Shown here: piece by piece, positions 1-8,121 of the stretch
Layout: each line of letters starts with the position of its first letter
Numbering within the stretch: the first letter of the stretch is position 1
Assembly (NCBI GenBank): GCA_934621705.1
Contig: CAKTUP010000012.1
Coordinates: 1-21,834 of the forward strand
Origin: an uncultured Petrimonas sp.
Lineage (GTDB): Bacteria; Bacteroidota; Bacteroidia; Bacteroidales; Dysgonomonadaceae
Length of the DNA stretch: 21,834 nt
Reading direction: 5' to 3'
Program-made: the position numbers and the translations under genes
Notes under the pieces: generated by a model
Told to the model about the DNA's origin: nothing
Seen by the model: only the letters and a program-made list of their open reading frames with translations
Databases searched by the model: none

Positions 1-504
1 TATATGAACAAAGAAGCCCTCGAAAAAACCCGTGCCGAAGGCAAAGTTACATTTTTCAGCCGCAGCAAAAACCGGTTATGGACAAAAGGAGAAATATCGG
101 GGAATTACCTTATCGTGAGTGAGATTTTGGAAGATTGCGACAACGATACATTGCTGATCAAAGCCATTCCACAGGGGCCAACGTGCCACACCGGCTCCAT
201 ATCGTGTTTTGCAGAAGAAACCACCAAAGGTTTCATTTACGAGTTGGAAAAAGTAATTGAACAACGCATTGCCAACAACACTGAGGGTTCCTACACCAGC
301 AAACTCTTCGCCCGCGGCGTGAACAAAGTGGCACAAAAAGTGGGAGAAGAAGCCGTAGAGCTCGTGATTGAAGCCAAAGATAACAACATCGATCTCTTTA
401 AAAACGAAGCTGCAGATTTGCTCTACCACTTTCTTATTTTATTGAAAACAAAACAGTTGAAACTGGAAGATATTGAGCAGGTATTGAAGGAAAGGCATCG
501 GTAA
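1..504 (+). CDS. hisIE: HisIE, bifunctional histidine biosynthesis enzyme (5' end outside the window)
   Basis: Cytoplasmic enzyme of histidine synthesis: the C-terminal half hydrolyses phosphoribosyl-ATP to phosphoribosyl-AMP, and the N-terminal half then opens the adenine ring of PR-AMP. The reading frame is open to base 1 (codon TAT before the visible ATG at 4), and that ATG falls inside the known YMN-type conserved segment, so roughly 30 N-terminal residues are missing rather than the start being at 4. Counting from the ATG, the cyclohydrolase domain shows the metal-site run DCDND (44-48) and the Cys61-His62 ligand pair; the pyrophosphatase domain covers about 78-165, with the VGEEAVEL and NEAADLLYH helices typical of the MazG-like fold. 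In Bacteroidota hisIE usually ends the his operon, which would lie to the left of this window. It ends 172 bp before ffh, which has its own promoter box. Confidence 0.96.
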   Translation, partial: YMNKEALEKTRAEGKVTFFSRSKNRLWTKGEISGNYLIVSEILEDCDNDTLLIKAIPQGPTCHTGSISCFAEETTKGFIYELEKVIEQRIANNTEGSYTSKLFARGVNKVAQKVGEEAVELVIEAKDNNIDLFKNEAADLLYHFLILLKTKQLKLEDIEQVLKERHR

Positions 505-639
505 TTGTCAATAATCTTCGAACTATATTCTTGAAATTCAGGCCAAAATGCCTACACAAATAATTATCGGAGCATAACTATCTCCATACCATATTCTTCT
601 TTTGATCAACCGAACCAGCCAAAATTTTACATTTTTCAT

Positions 640-647
640 TATCTTTG
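640..647 (+). promoter_or_regulatory. Bacteroidota-type -7 promoter box for ffh
   Basis: TATCTTTG matches the Bacteroidota primary sigma -7 consensus TAnnTTTG and ends 29 bp before the ffh ATG, giving a short leader of about 20 nt. No convincing TTTG -33 element sits 19-22 bp upstream, so the call rests on the -7 box and its position. Confidence 0.6.
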
Positions 648-676
648 TATCCCAATTTAAAATACGATAAGTTGTT

Positions 677-2002
677 ATGTTTGAAAATTTAAGTGACAGG
701 CTCGAAAGGTCGTTTAAAATACTGAAAGGTGAAGGCAGAATCACCGAAATTAACGTGGCCGAAACGTTGAAAGATGTTCGTCGTGCGTTGCTCGATGCTG
801 ACGTGAACTACAAAACCGCCAAGGAATTCACCGAAAATGTTCGCCAAAAGGCGCTGGGACAGGATGTTCTTACCGCCGTGAAACCTCACCAATTGATGGT
901 AAAAATCGTTCACGACGAACTGGCTTCGTTGATGGGTGGCACGGCAACCGATATAAACATCAAAGGCAGTCCGGCAGTGATTTTAATGTCAGGTTTGCAA
1001 GGTTCGGGAAAAACCACGTTTTCCGGAAAATTGGCAAATATGCTGAAATCGAAACGCGGGAAAAATCCGTTGTTGGTTGCAGGCGACGTCTATCGTCCAG
1101 CGGCTATTGAGCAGTTAAAGATCTTGGGCGAACAAATCGGCGTTCCGGTTTATTCGGAAGAAGAAAATAAAAATCCGGTTAAAATTGCTCAAAATGCCAT
1201 CCAATACGCAAAACAGCACGGAAAAGATTTGGTAATCATCGATACCGCCGGACGATTGGCTATCGACGAAATGATGATGACCGAGATTACCGCCATCAAA
1301 AATGCGGTGAATCCGCAGGAAATTCTTTTCGTGGTGGATGCCATGACGGGACAAGACGCGGTGAATACGGCAAAAGAATTTAACGATCGGTTGAATTTCA
1401 ACGGAGTTGTACTAACCAAGCTCGATGGCGATACCCGCGGCGGCGCTGCGCTTTCTATCCGCTCTGTGGTTGATAAACCCATTAAGTTTGTGGGAACGGG
1501 TGAAAAGCTGGATGCTATTGACGTTTTCCATCCGGAACGTATGGCCGACCGAATTCTCGGTATGGGTGATATTGTTTCGCTGGTTGAAAAAGCGCAGGAG
1601 CAATACGATGAAGAAGAAGCCCGCCGACTGCAAAAGAAAATTGCCAAAAATCAATTCGATTTCAACGATTTTATCGCTCAAATTCAGCAAATCAAGAAAA
1701 TGGGCAACCTGAAAGATCTCGCATCAATGATTCCCGGCGTGGGAAAACAAATCAAAGATTTGGATATCGACGACGATGCGTTCAAAAACATTGAAGCCAT
1801 TATCCGCTCCATGACTCCAAAAGAGCGTACCAATCCCGAAATCCTGAACGGAAGCCGTCGAGCGCGCATAGCCAAAGGCAGCGGAACCAACGTGCAGGAA
1901 GTGAACAACCTCATCAAGCAATTCGACCAAACCCGCAAAATGATGCGTACAATGACAACCGGCGGCGGAAAAGCGATGATGAAAAATATGAGAAGACGAT
2001 AA
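677..2002 (+). CDS. ffh: Signal recognition particle GTPase Ffh (SRP54)
   Basis: Protein component of the signal recognition particle; with 4.5S RNA it binds signal sequences of nascent inner-membrane proteins and delivers ribosomes to FtsY. The 441-residue product has the full N-G-M layout: an N-terminal helical bundle (about 1-85), a GTPase domain with the P-loop GLQGSGKTT (106-114), DTAGR (from 189) and TKLDGD (247-252), and a C-terminal Met-rich M domain with the MIPGVG segment and the [21 protein letters not shown]-binding motif. Length is normal for the family. The ATG at 677 begins [10 protein letters not shown], the usual Ffh N-terminus. It has its own -7 box just upstream, and folD follows 82 bp later on the same strand, so read-through into folD is possible. 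No 4.5S RNA gene was recognised in the window. Confidence 0.98.
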   Translation: MFENLSDRLERSFKILKGEGRITEINVAETLKDVRRALLDADVNYKTAKEFTENVRQKALGQDVLTAVKPHQLMVKIVHDELASLMGGTATDINIKGSPAVILMSGLQGSGKTTFSGKLANMLKSKRGKNPLLVAGDVYRPAAIEQLKILGEQIGVPVYSEEENKNPVKIAQNAIQYAKQHGKDLVIIDTAGRLAIDEMMMTEITAIKNAVNPQEILFVVDAMTGQDAVNTAKEFNDRLNFNGVVLTKLDGDTRGGAALSIRSVVDKPIKFVGTGEKLDAIDVFHPERMADRILGMGDIVSLVEKAQEQYDEEEARRLQKKIAKNQFDFNDFIAQIQQIKKMGNLKDLASMIPGVGKQIKDLDIDDDAFKNIEAIIRSMTPKERTNPEILNGSRRARIAKGSGTNVQEVNNLIKQFDQTRKMMRTMTTGGGKAMMKNMRRR

Positions 2003-2014
2003 AATATCGCGAGG

Positions 2015-2042
2015 TACGAGTTACGCGTTGCGAGTTACGGGA
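2015..2042. repeat. Degenerate seven-base tandem array (TACGAGT-like)
   Basis: Four consecutive heptamers, TACGAGT, TACGCGT, TGCGAGT, TACGGGA, in register directly after ffh. Divergence is by substitution only, so the seven-base phase is kept. It is the weakest of the heptamer arrays in this window. Confidence 0.5.
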
Positions 2043-2048
2043 TTTGTA

Positions 2049-2069
2049 GAGACGCAATGCTTGCGTCTC
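2049..2069. repeat. Perfect palindrome, 9-bp arms, 3-base loop
   Basis: GAGACGCAA, loop TGC, then the exact complement TTGCGTCTC. It is preceded by TTTGTA and lies 15 bp before folD in the ffh-folD spacer. Similar GAGACGCA-type hairpins are scattered through Bacteroidota genomes (recalled, not searched). With no T-run straight after the second arm it is not a standard terminator; it could stabilise or separate the ffh and folD messages. Confidence 0.7.
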
Positions 2070-2084
2070 AGATTAAAAAAATAA

Positions 2085-2969
2085 ATGAATATGCAATTAA
2101 TCGACGGAAAAACTGTAGCGGCACAAATAAAACAGGAAATAGCCGAAGAAGTAGCACAAATCAAAGCCAACGGCGGCAAAACACCGCATCTGGCAGCGGT
2201 ACTTGTGGGACACGATGGCGGAAGCGAAACCTACGTAGCCGCCAAAGTGCGTGCCTGCGAAGAAGTAGGTTTTAAATCCACTCTCATTCGTTACGAAGAC
2301 GATGTAACCCAAGAAGAACTACTCGCCTGCGTGGATCGGCTGAACAACGACGACGATATCGACGGCTTCATCGTACAACTGCCATTGCCCAACCATATCT
2401 CGGAAGACAAAATAACCGAAGCCATCGATTTCCGCAAAGACGTTGACGGCTTTCATCCCGTAAACGTTGGCCGCATGGCCATTGGGCTTCCCTGCTTTCT
2501 TTCGGCTACGCCGTCGGGAATTATGGAACTGTTGAAACGATACGAAATTGAAACCAAAGGAAAGCATTGTGTTGTTCTCGGACGAAGCAACATCGTGGGA
2601 AAACCCGCGGCTCTGCTGATGCTGCAAAAAGGATATCCCGGCGATTGCACCGTAACCGTTTGCCACAGCCGCACGAAAAACATCAAGGAAATCTGCTTAC
2701 AGGCAGACATCATTATCGCGGCTCTCGGCGTTCCCGAATTTTTAAAGGGAGACATGGTGAAAGAAGGCGCGGTAGTTATCGACGTGGGTACAACCCGCGT
2801 TCCGAGCGACAAAACCAAGTCGGGTTTTAAACTCACCGGCGATGTGGCTTTTGATGAAGTATCACCTAAATGCAGTTATATCACTCCCGTTCCGGGTGGA
2901 GTTGGCCCAATGACCATTGTATCACTCTTAAAAAACACACTACTGGCCGGTAAGAAAACGGTTTACTGA
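2085..2969 (+). CDS. folD: FolD, methylene-THF dehydrogenase / methenyl-THF cyclohydrolase
   Basis: Bifunctional cytoplasmic enzyme that interconverts 5,10-methylene-, 5,10-methenyl- and 10-formyl-tetrahydrofolate with NADP+/NAD+, supplying one-carbon units for purine and formyl-Met synthesis. The 294 residues show the catalytic Tyr50 and Lys54 in ETYVAAK, QLPLP, the [12 protein letters not shown] signature, the nucleotide-binding GRSNIVGKP segment, and the C-terminal [11 protein letters not shown] motif, so both activities should be intact. The start is at 2085 or the in-frame ATG at 2091; both are plausible because no strong ribosome-binding site distinguishes them. It follows ffh by 82 bp containing a short heptamer array and a palindrome, so it may be read through from ffh or have its own unrecognised promoter. 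Confidence 0.97.
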   Translation: MNMQLIDGKTVAAQIKQEIAEEVAQIKANGGKTPHLAAVLVGHDGGSETYVAAKVRACEEVGFKSTLIRYEDDVTQEELLACVDRLNNDDDIDGFIVQLPLPNHISEDKITEAIDFRKDVDGFHPVNVGRMAIGLPCFLSATPSGIMELLKRYEIETKGKHCVVLGRSNIVGKPAALLMLQKGYPGDCTVTVCHSRTKNIKEICLQADIIIAALGVPEFLKGDMVKEGAVVIDVGTTRVPSDKTKSGFKLTGDVAFDEVSPKCSYITPVPGGVGPMTIVSLLKNTLLAGKKTVY

Positions 2970-3021
2970 AAAACGCTATTCCCTAAAAATAAAAAATATC
3001 GGTTCGTTAACCAACTTATAT

Positions 3022-3057
3022 CAGGCTAAAATTCAATGTGAAAAGTTTTTTAGCCTG
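3022..3057 (+). terminator. Stem-loop downstream of folD, possible terminator
   Basis: CAGGCTAAAA (3022-3031) pairs perfectly with TTTTAGCCTG (3048-3057) over 10 bp with a 16-base loop, 52 bp after the folD stop. No uninterrupted T-run follows, so it may be a weak terminator, an mRNA 3'-end stabiliser, or an element of the leader region of the next gene. Confidence 0.45.
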
Positions 3058-3128
3058 CTTACTTATACGCTTTCTAAACGATTTTGAGAAAAGTTTTTAA
3101 AAAAAGGACAATTTCTTGTAAAATATAC

Positions 3129-3136
3129 TATATTTG
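3129..3136 (+). promoter_or_regulatory. Bacteroidota-type -7 box for hybrid regulator 1
   Basis: TATATTTG fits TAnnTTTG, placing transcription start near 3143 and leaving a leader of about 110 nt before the ATG at 3255. No clear -33 element was found. An AAAAAGGACA decamer lies just upstream at 3101-3110; its complement TGTCCTTTTT recurs in the promoter of the paralogous regulator at 8017-8026. Confidence 0.5.
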
Positions 3137-3254
3137 TAATTCTATTAGCAATGACATTGAAATTATTGGAATTATCTAATTTATTGATTTTGAAAACTTA
3201 GAGCAAATAATTAAATAGTGCAATTATTGTTGCAGATATAAATTTCAGGATATT

Positions 3255-6110
3255 ATGTTAATAAAACGATCAGCATATATCTGCCTATTCTTTATACTCT
3301 TTTTGACTGTTGCATTCTCATGCGATAAAAATAGGTTCGTCGCAGAAATTCCCTCAAACCATACATCTTCTCTTCAGGATTCCATAAATTTCGTCCGCCA
3401 ATCTATTGAAAAACTCAGAAACGACACTACCCTTCTTAAAGCCGAATTAGAAAAAAACATTGCGCAGAATAACAAAATTCATCAACTGGTGCTCCACAAT
3501 AAACTGGGAGAAATTCATTTGAATAATTACCATTTTAGGAGCGCCGTAGAAAATCACCGGCGATATCTTGCACTTTCGGAAGAACTAAACGATCCTCTGC
3601 AAATACTGACAGCACTCAATAAACTGGCTTACGACTATAAAAAGGCGTATTGGCTGAACGATGCCATCAATTATTATTTCAGAGCCTTAAAATTTTCAGA
3701 TAATCTTGAAGATACTCATGCCGATTTTTTAAAGCAAAAAGCCGACACATATTATGAAATAGGCAATATTTATTCGATGTTTGGATACCATGACGAAGCG
3801 ATGACATATTTCGAAAAATCGTATCGATACGGAGAAACACTTAACGACAAAAAAAACTTAGCCGATAACAGGTTGGGAATGGGTATCGTTTTTCAGGAAA
3901 AAAGGCTATACGATTCTGCCAGAATCAATTACAATAAAGCAATAGACTTAAACATTGAAGCAAACTCGAAATCGGGCATTGCTTTGTCTTTTCTACGATT
4001 GGGCAATCTTAGGGTAAAACAGGAAATTTATCAGCAGGCGCTTATCTACTTAAACAGCGCTTATGAAACATTAAGAAACACTTCCGACAAGTTGAACTGG
4101 ATGGAAGTATGTTTTGCCTTGGGCGATGCCAACATCAAGCTCATGAATTACACTGAAGCAGAAAAATATTTGTCTGAAGGATTAGAATTAGCTAAAGATA
4201 TCAACCTCTCTTATTATCTTGAAACTGCCTACTCAAAATTATCGGCTTTATACGATGAGCAAAACAAACCGGAACTCGCCGCACAAAATCTTGTCTTAGC
4301 ACATCGCTATTCTACTTTGAGGAATGTGAGCGGATTACAAGCCGAACTATTCAATTCTTATGTTAATTATGAGAATGAAAGAAATACCCAACAGATTTCG
4401 GAAATGAAAAGCGAGTACGATTCAAAAAGCAATCGCCTAAAAGTTATCATAATAATTACAATACTAATTATCATCCTGTTAATTAGTATGTCTCTGGCTC
4501 GTTTTCAGCTTGCAGTCAGAAAAAAGGAAAGGGATAAAGCGCTGATTGAAATGGTGAAACTAAAGTCTGATTTTTATATGAAGATCACGCACGAGTTTAA
4601 AACACCCATAAGTATTATTGTCGGGTTGGTTGAGAAACTAAGAAAAACAATTAACGAAGGAAAATCGGCGCATAACCTCATAGACCTGGATATTATCGGA
4701 CGACAATCCGAGAATTTATTATTTCTTGTAAACGAGATCCTTACCATATCCAAAATTCAATCGGGGTCTGACATTCACTGGGTAAATGGCAATGTGGTGG
4801 ATTATTTAAGATACCTGCACAGCTGTTATGTCGATTTTGTTGAAACAAAAAAAATAACCTACCTCTTCCACAGCAGCACCGACGAAATTGTCATGGATTA
4901 TTCGAAGGAGCAAATCAGGGTGGTGGTCAACAATTTGCTTACAAACTCTATAAAGCACTGTAAAGAAGGCAATAAGATACTTCTTATGGTTAGAGAAGAC
5001 AAAAACCAAAAGAAATGTATTATTGAAGTGGTAGATAGTGGCGAAGGCATAACGGCAAAAGATCTTCCACATATCTTCGACACTTTCTATCAAGGAGAAA
5101 CTGACCAGCAAGAGCAAATGGGAATGGGTATCGGACTTGCCTCTACGAAAAAAGTTGTGGAGAGTTTAGACGGAAAAATATCCGCCCGCAGCATCCCGCA
5201 TAAAGAAACGGTTTTCACGGTTGAAATTCCTATAATCAACAATGGACGTGTTACTAACAATGTACCGTTAGAAGAAATATCGTACATCCCCACTCATTTC
5301 GAAGAGAAAGGCCCTGAATTGGAAAATGGAAAAGAAAACGCTAAAAAACCGTTGATCTTAATTGCAGAAGATAATCGCGACATGATATTTTATCTCACCA
5401 ATGTACTTCGGGATGAATATAATATAATTGTGGCGCACGATGGTAAGGAAGCCATAAGTTTTGCCGACGAAAAGGTACCCGATATCATCATTTCAGATTT
5501 AATGATGCCCGTAATGGACGGAAATAAGATGTGTACCCATCTAAAAAACTCCGTTATGACCAGCCATATTCCTATTATTATTCTAACTGCCAAAACATCC
5601 GTCGAAGACAGAATTCAATCAATTAACGCAGGCGCCGATGCTTATATGACTAAACCTTTCATTGAAGAAGAACTGAAAGCAAAGATCAATCAGCTTTTAA
5701 GCAGCCGGAAAGAGTTGAGAACAAAATACAGCCAGGTTGTTTTAGAAAACCAAACTACTCCCACTGAACTGGCAAATGACGCAAATTTCGAATTCCTGCA
5801 GAAGGTGACCGATATTATCTATCGGGAAATAAAGAACAACGAGTTCTTTCCACACGGTTTGGCGTCAGAAATGTTTATCAGTCCGTCTCAGTTAAACCGA
5901 AAAATAAAATCGATATCCGGGCTGAACGCCACAAATTACATCTTAATGGTACGATTGAACAGAGCCAAAAAGATGCTCACCACTTCTCAAAAACCTATTG
6001 GAGAAATTGCAATGGATTGCGGATTCGGCGATTTTGCCTATTTTTCGAAAACGTTTAAAAAAGAATTTGGGATTACGCCATCCAAATACCAGAGAATGCC
6101 TCATCAATAG
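3255..6110 (+). CDS. Hybrid two-component regulator 1: TPR sensor, histidine kinase, receiver, AraC-type output
   Basis: Single-chain inner-membrane signalling protein that should sense a periplasmic cue and switch transcription. Order seen in the 951 residues: hydrophobic N-terminus with a lipobox-like AFSC ending at Cys23; TPR-type helical repeats about 60-380; one transmembrane helix about 397-417; HisKA with the phospho-accepting His446 in THEFKTP; HATPase with N-box Asn559/560, DSGEGI from 594 and GMGIGLA; receiver with AEDN acid residues, phospho-acceptor Asp748 and Lys800; AraC-type double HTH about 850-948. All catalytic residues expected for phosphotransfer are present. Such hybrids in Bacteroidota usually control adjacent polysaccharide-use genes, but none with SusC/SusD lies here. 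It converges with the TPR-HTH gene (17 bp gap) and is paralogous to 8122-11013. The cue is unknown. Confidence 0.93.
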   Translation: MLIKRSAYICLFFILFLTVAFSCDKNRFVAEIPSNHTSSLQDSINFVRQSIEKLRNDTTLLKAELEKNIAQNNKIHQLVLHNKLGEIHLNNYHFRSAVENHRRYLALSEELNDPLQILTALNKLAYDYKKAYWLNDAINYYFRALKFSDNLEDTHADFLKQKADTYYEIGNIYSMFGYHDEAMTYFEKSYRYGETLNDKKNLADNRLGMGIVFQEKRLYDSARINYNKAIDLNIEANSKSGIALSFLRLGNLRVKQEIYQQALIYLNSAYETLRNTSDKLNWMEVCFALGDANIKLMNYTEAEKYLSEGLELAKDINLSYYLETAYSKLSALYDEQNKPELAAQNLVLAHRYSTLRNVSGLQAELFNSYVNYENERNTQQISEMKSEYDSKSNRLKVIIIITILIIILLISMSLARFQLAVRKKERDKALIEMVKLKSDFYMKITHEFKTPISIIVGLVEKLRKTINEGKSAHNLIDLDIIGRQSENLLFLVNEILTISKIQSGSDIHWVNGNVVDYLRYLHSCYVDFVETKKITYLFHSSTDEIVMDYSKEQIRVVVNNLLTNSIKHCKEGNKILLMVREDKNQKKCIIEVVDSGEGITAKDLPHIFDTFYQGETDQQEQMGMGIGLASTKKVVESLDGKISARSIPHKETVFTVEIPIINNGRVTNNVPLEEISYIPTHFEEKGPELENGKENAKKPLILIAEDNRDMIFYLTNVLRDEYNIIVAHDGKEAISFADEKVPDIIISDLMMPVMDGNKMCTHLKNSVMTSHIPIIILTAKTSVEDRIQSINAGADAYMTKPFIEEELKAKINQLLSSRKELRTKYSQVVLENQTTPTELANDANFEFLQKVTDIIYREIKNNEFFPHGLASEMFISPSQLNRKIKSISGLNATNYILMVRLNRAKKMLTTSQKPIGEIAMDCGFGDFAYFSKTFKKEFGITPSKYQRMPHQ

Positions 6111-6127
6111 AGTTTAATCCAAGCCGG

Positions 6128-7813
6128 TCAATACAACTCACTCTTCTTGCGAAGCCTCTGCTTTGATTTTTTTACCGCATCCACCGTTATACCTAAAACT
6201 CTTGCCGTTTCTGCATTGTTCAGGCCCAACGTTTGAATCAACTCGATACGAAGCGCAGATTCCGTGATGCCGGGAAACTGTTCCAACAGATTTTTATAGG
6301 TTTTGTAATCTTCCCGGATAAACGTATTTTTAAAGGTCAACCAATTCTCGTCGGTCATCAGATGCGATTCCAAAAGTTTCTCCAACTCCCGGTTGTTTTT
6401 TTCCAGACCAAAAGATGAAGAACCGGCAATCATCTTAATCTCATTCTCTAAACTGCTTATTTGCTGGTTCTTTTCCAACAAATAAGTTTGATAAGCCAGC
6501 AAAGAGTTGTGGGTTTCCATTAATCTATTCTCGGAATTTGCCTTTTCTAACTGCAAGGAAATCACCTTTTTCTGATACTCCGATTCGCGTATTTTCAGTT
6601 TTCTCTTCAGAGCAATATACAACAAAATCAGTCCAAGCACCGATAAAACGGCAATTATGGCAAACGCTATTTTCTTCAGGGTTTCCTGTTCCCGTTTTGT
6701 CTTTTCAAATTGGAGTTGATAATCAAACCTGTCCTTTTGCGCTTGCAGGTTTACCCTCTTGACTGCAGCATCTCCGTCTGTTTCATTTAAAATTGGTTCT
6801 AAAGCATTTAGTTTCCGCCATAAATCCAATTCCGTGCTGCTGTCTTTTTTTAATTGTGCAATCTGCAGCAATATTTTAGCAATTTGATATTCAAAAACTT
6901 TCAAATAAGGTTTACTTTCAGCAAAGGCGTTCGCTTTGTCAAGGGTTTCTTCTGCCAGGGCAATGTTGTTTTGGAGCAAATACAATTGACCCAGAAGAAT
7001 CTGGGCGAACATCGTGTTTCGTTCGTCGTGATGCCTTTTCGAAATAGCGATATCTTCTTTCAACAACTCCACGGCTTTATCGTATTCTTTTCGTTCTTTA
7101 TGAATTTGGGCAATTTCTCCAAGCGCTTTTGCATAACGTACTGAATCGTTTATACTTAGTGCAGAAGTTATGGTTTTTTGATGATACATCATGGCTTCAT
7201 CAAATAAACCCTGACGAAAATAATGAATACCAAGAGCTGTCAGAATAGTTCCGTAATTTTTTGCAGTTTCAGACGTATATTCCAATGCAGTTTCAAGATA
7301 ATTAACTACCATAGCATCATCGTTAATTGTGCCCGCAAAAAATGCATTTCTCATATAAGTTTCTCCAATCAGGGACAAATGGCTTTTGTCTTTCGGAAAA
7401 TTATCCATAATCCTTCTCGCCTGCACAAAATAGGGCAGCGCCTGATCGTATTGTCCGAACGAATAAAAATAAAATCCTGCCTGAGTTTGCAGCCACGCCT
7501 GAATACCTTTATCGCCGTCTTTGGGAAAATTTCGATTAGCTTCTCGCAGTAAAACAACACTTTGCGAATCCGTCCGCTCAAAGATCCCGGCATTTATCTG
7601 TGCAATTCTAATGCGGTGTACTCTTCTCAAAATCTCTTTTTGCGGATTGGGTAGTGTTTTTATTTTTTGCTCAAAAAACAACCGCAATTGAGCGGTATCG
7701 GATAAATGTTCGCTGTCATCAATAATTTGCTCCAATTCTTTGTTATTTGCCGTTTGGGCAACAATGAAAAAAGAAAAAGCAAACAGGAAGAAAAAGCAAA
7801 GAAGTAGGCGCAT
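6128..7813 (-). CDS. Membrane-spanning TPR protein with C-terminal LuxR/sigma-like HTH (one-component regulator)
   Basis: A 561-residue protein laid out as a one-component transmembrane regulator. An N-terminal hydrophobic signal sequence ends at a likely IVA/Q cleavage site (Ala19-Gln20). Repeated TPR-type helices with patterns such as YDKAVELL and DEAMMYHQ fill about 30-370. One transmembrane helix at about 382-402 is followed by a charged predicted coiled coil (about 405-475) and a C-terminal helix-turn-helix (about 510-558; LGLNNAETARVLGITVDAVK) resembling LuxR or sigma region 4. No kinase or receiver is present, so a signal from the periplasmic TPRs would have to reach the HTH directly through the coiled coil. 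If the signal sequence is cleaved the protein keeps one helix; if not, it has two. It sits between, and is divergent from, hybrid regulator 2. Target genes and ligand are unknown. Confidence 0.85.
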   Translation of the reverse strand: MRLLLCFFFLFAFSFFIVAQTANNKELEQIIDDSEHLSDTAQLRLFFEQKIKTLPNPQKEILRRVHRIRIAQINAGIFERTDSQSVVLLREANRNFPKDGDKGIQAWLQTQAGFYFYSFGQYDQALPYFVQARRIMDNFPKDKSHLSLIGETYMRNAFFAGTINDDAMVVNYLETALEYTSETAKNYGTILTALGIHYFRQGLFDEAMMYHQKTITSALSINDSVRYAKALGEIAQIHKERKEYDKAVELLKEDIAISKRHHDERNTMFAQILLGQLYLLQNNIALAEETLDKANAFAESKPYLKVFEYQIAKILLQIAQLKKDSSTELDLWRKLNALEPILNETDGDAAVKRVNLQAQKDRFDYQLQFEKTKREQETLKKIAFAIIAVLSVLGLILLYIALKRKLKIRESEYQKKVISLQLEKANSENRLMETHNSLLAYQTYLLEKNQQISSLENEIKMIAGSSSFGLEKNNRELEKLLESHLMTDENWLTFKNTFIREDYKTYKNLLEQFPGITESALRIELIQTLGLNNAETARVLGITVDAVKKSKQRLRKKSELY

Positions 7814-7851
7814 TATTATTTTTTTCGGTTTTTATCGTTTTGTTTCTGTTA

Positions 7852-7885
7852 CAAAAATAGACATTTATATGCAGTTATAAAGAAA
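7852..7885 (-). promoter_or_regulatory. Promoter of the TPR-HTH gene
   Basis: On the minus strand TATTTTTG (7852-7859) matches the -7 consensus, and TTTC (7882-7885) stands at the -33 position with a 22-base spacer. The box ends 38 bp before the ATG at 7813. It lies in the 308-bp divergent spacer 7814-8121, which also carries the promoter and direct repeats of hybrid regulator 2; nothing else was recognised there. Confidence 0.5.
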
Positions 7886-7977
7886 CAGACGTCTTTTTTT
7901 TATTTTTATCTACTTTTTGTAAGAATAAATCGGCTGTTTCCCTAATCTTAAAATATTGATAATAAGACTTCATAAGA

Positions 7978-8000
7978 TTTGTCCACCCCTTTGTCCACCC
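7978..8000 (+). promoter_or_regulatory. Tandem direct repeat, possible operator of hybrid regulator 2
   Basis: TTTGTCCACCC occurs twice, at 7978-7988 and 7990-8000, with a 12-bp repeat distance, ending 4 bp before the TTTG -33 element. A third TGTCC lies in the promoter spacer at 8017-8021. Placement and exact duplication suggest a binding site for a regulator, possibly one of the AraC-type proteins in this cluster; that link is inferred. Confidence 0.5.
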
Positions 8001-8004
8001 TTTT

Positions 8005-8038
8005 TTTGCAAAAAAATGTCCTTTTTATTATAGTTTTG
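8005..8038 (+). promoter_or_regulatory. Promoter of hybrid regulator 2
   Basis: TTTG (8005-8008), a 22-base spacer, then TAGTTTTG (8031-8038) fits the Bacteroidota TTTG / TAnnTTTG pattern. Transcription would begin near 8045, leaving a leader of about 77 nt before the ATG at 8122. Confidence 0.65.
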
Positions 8039-8121
8039 TTCGGAAATTTTTATTTAGAATCTTTCTAAAGAATTTCACAAATAAAAATCAATTCAAAAAC
8101 GTATCACGCGTAGATCAAATT

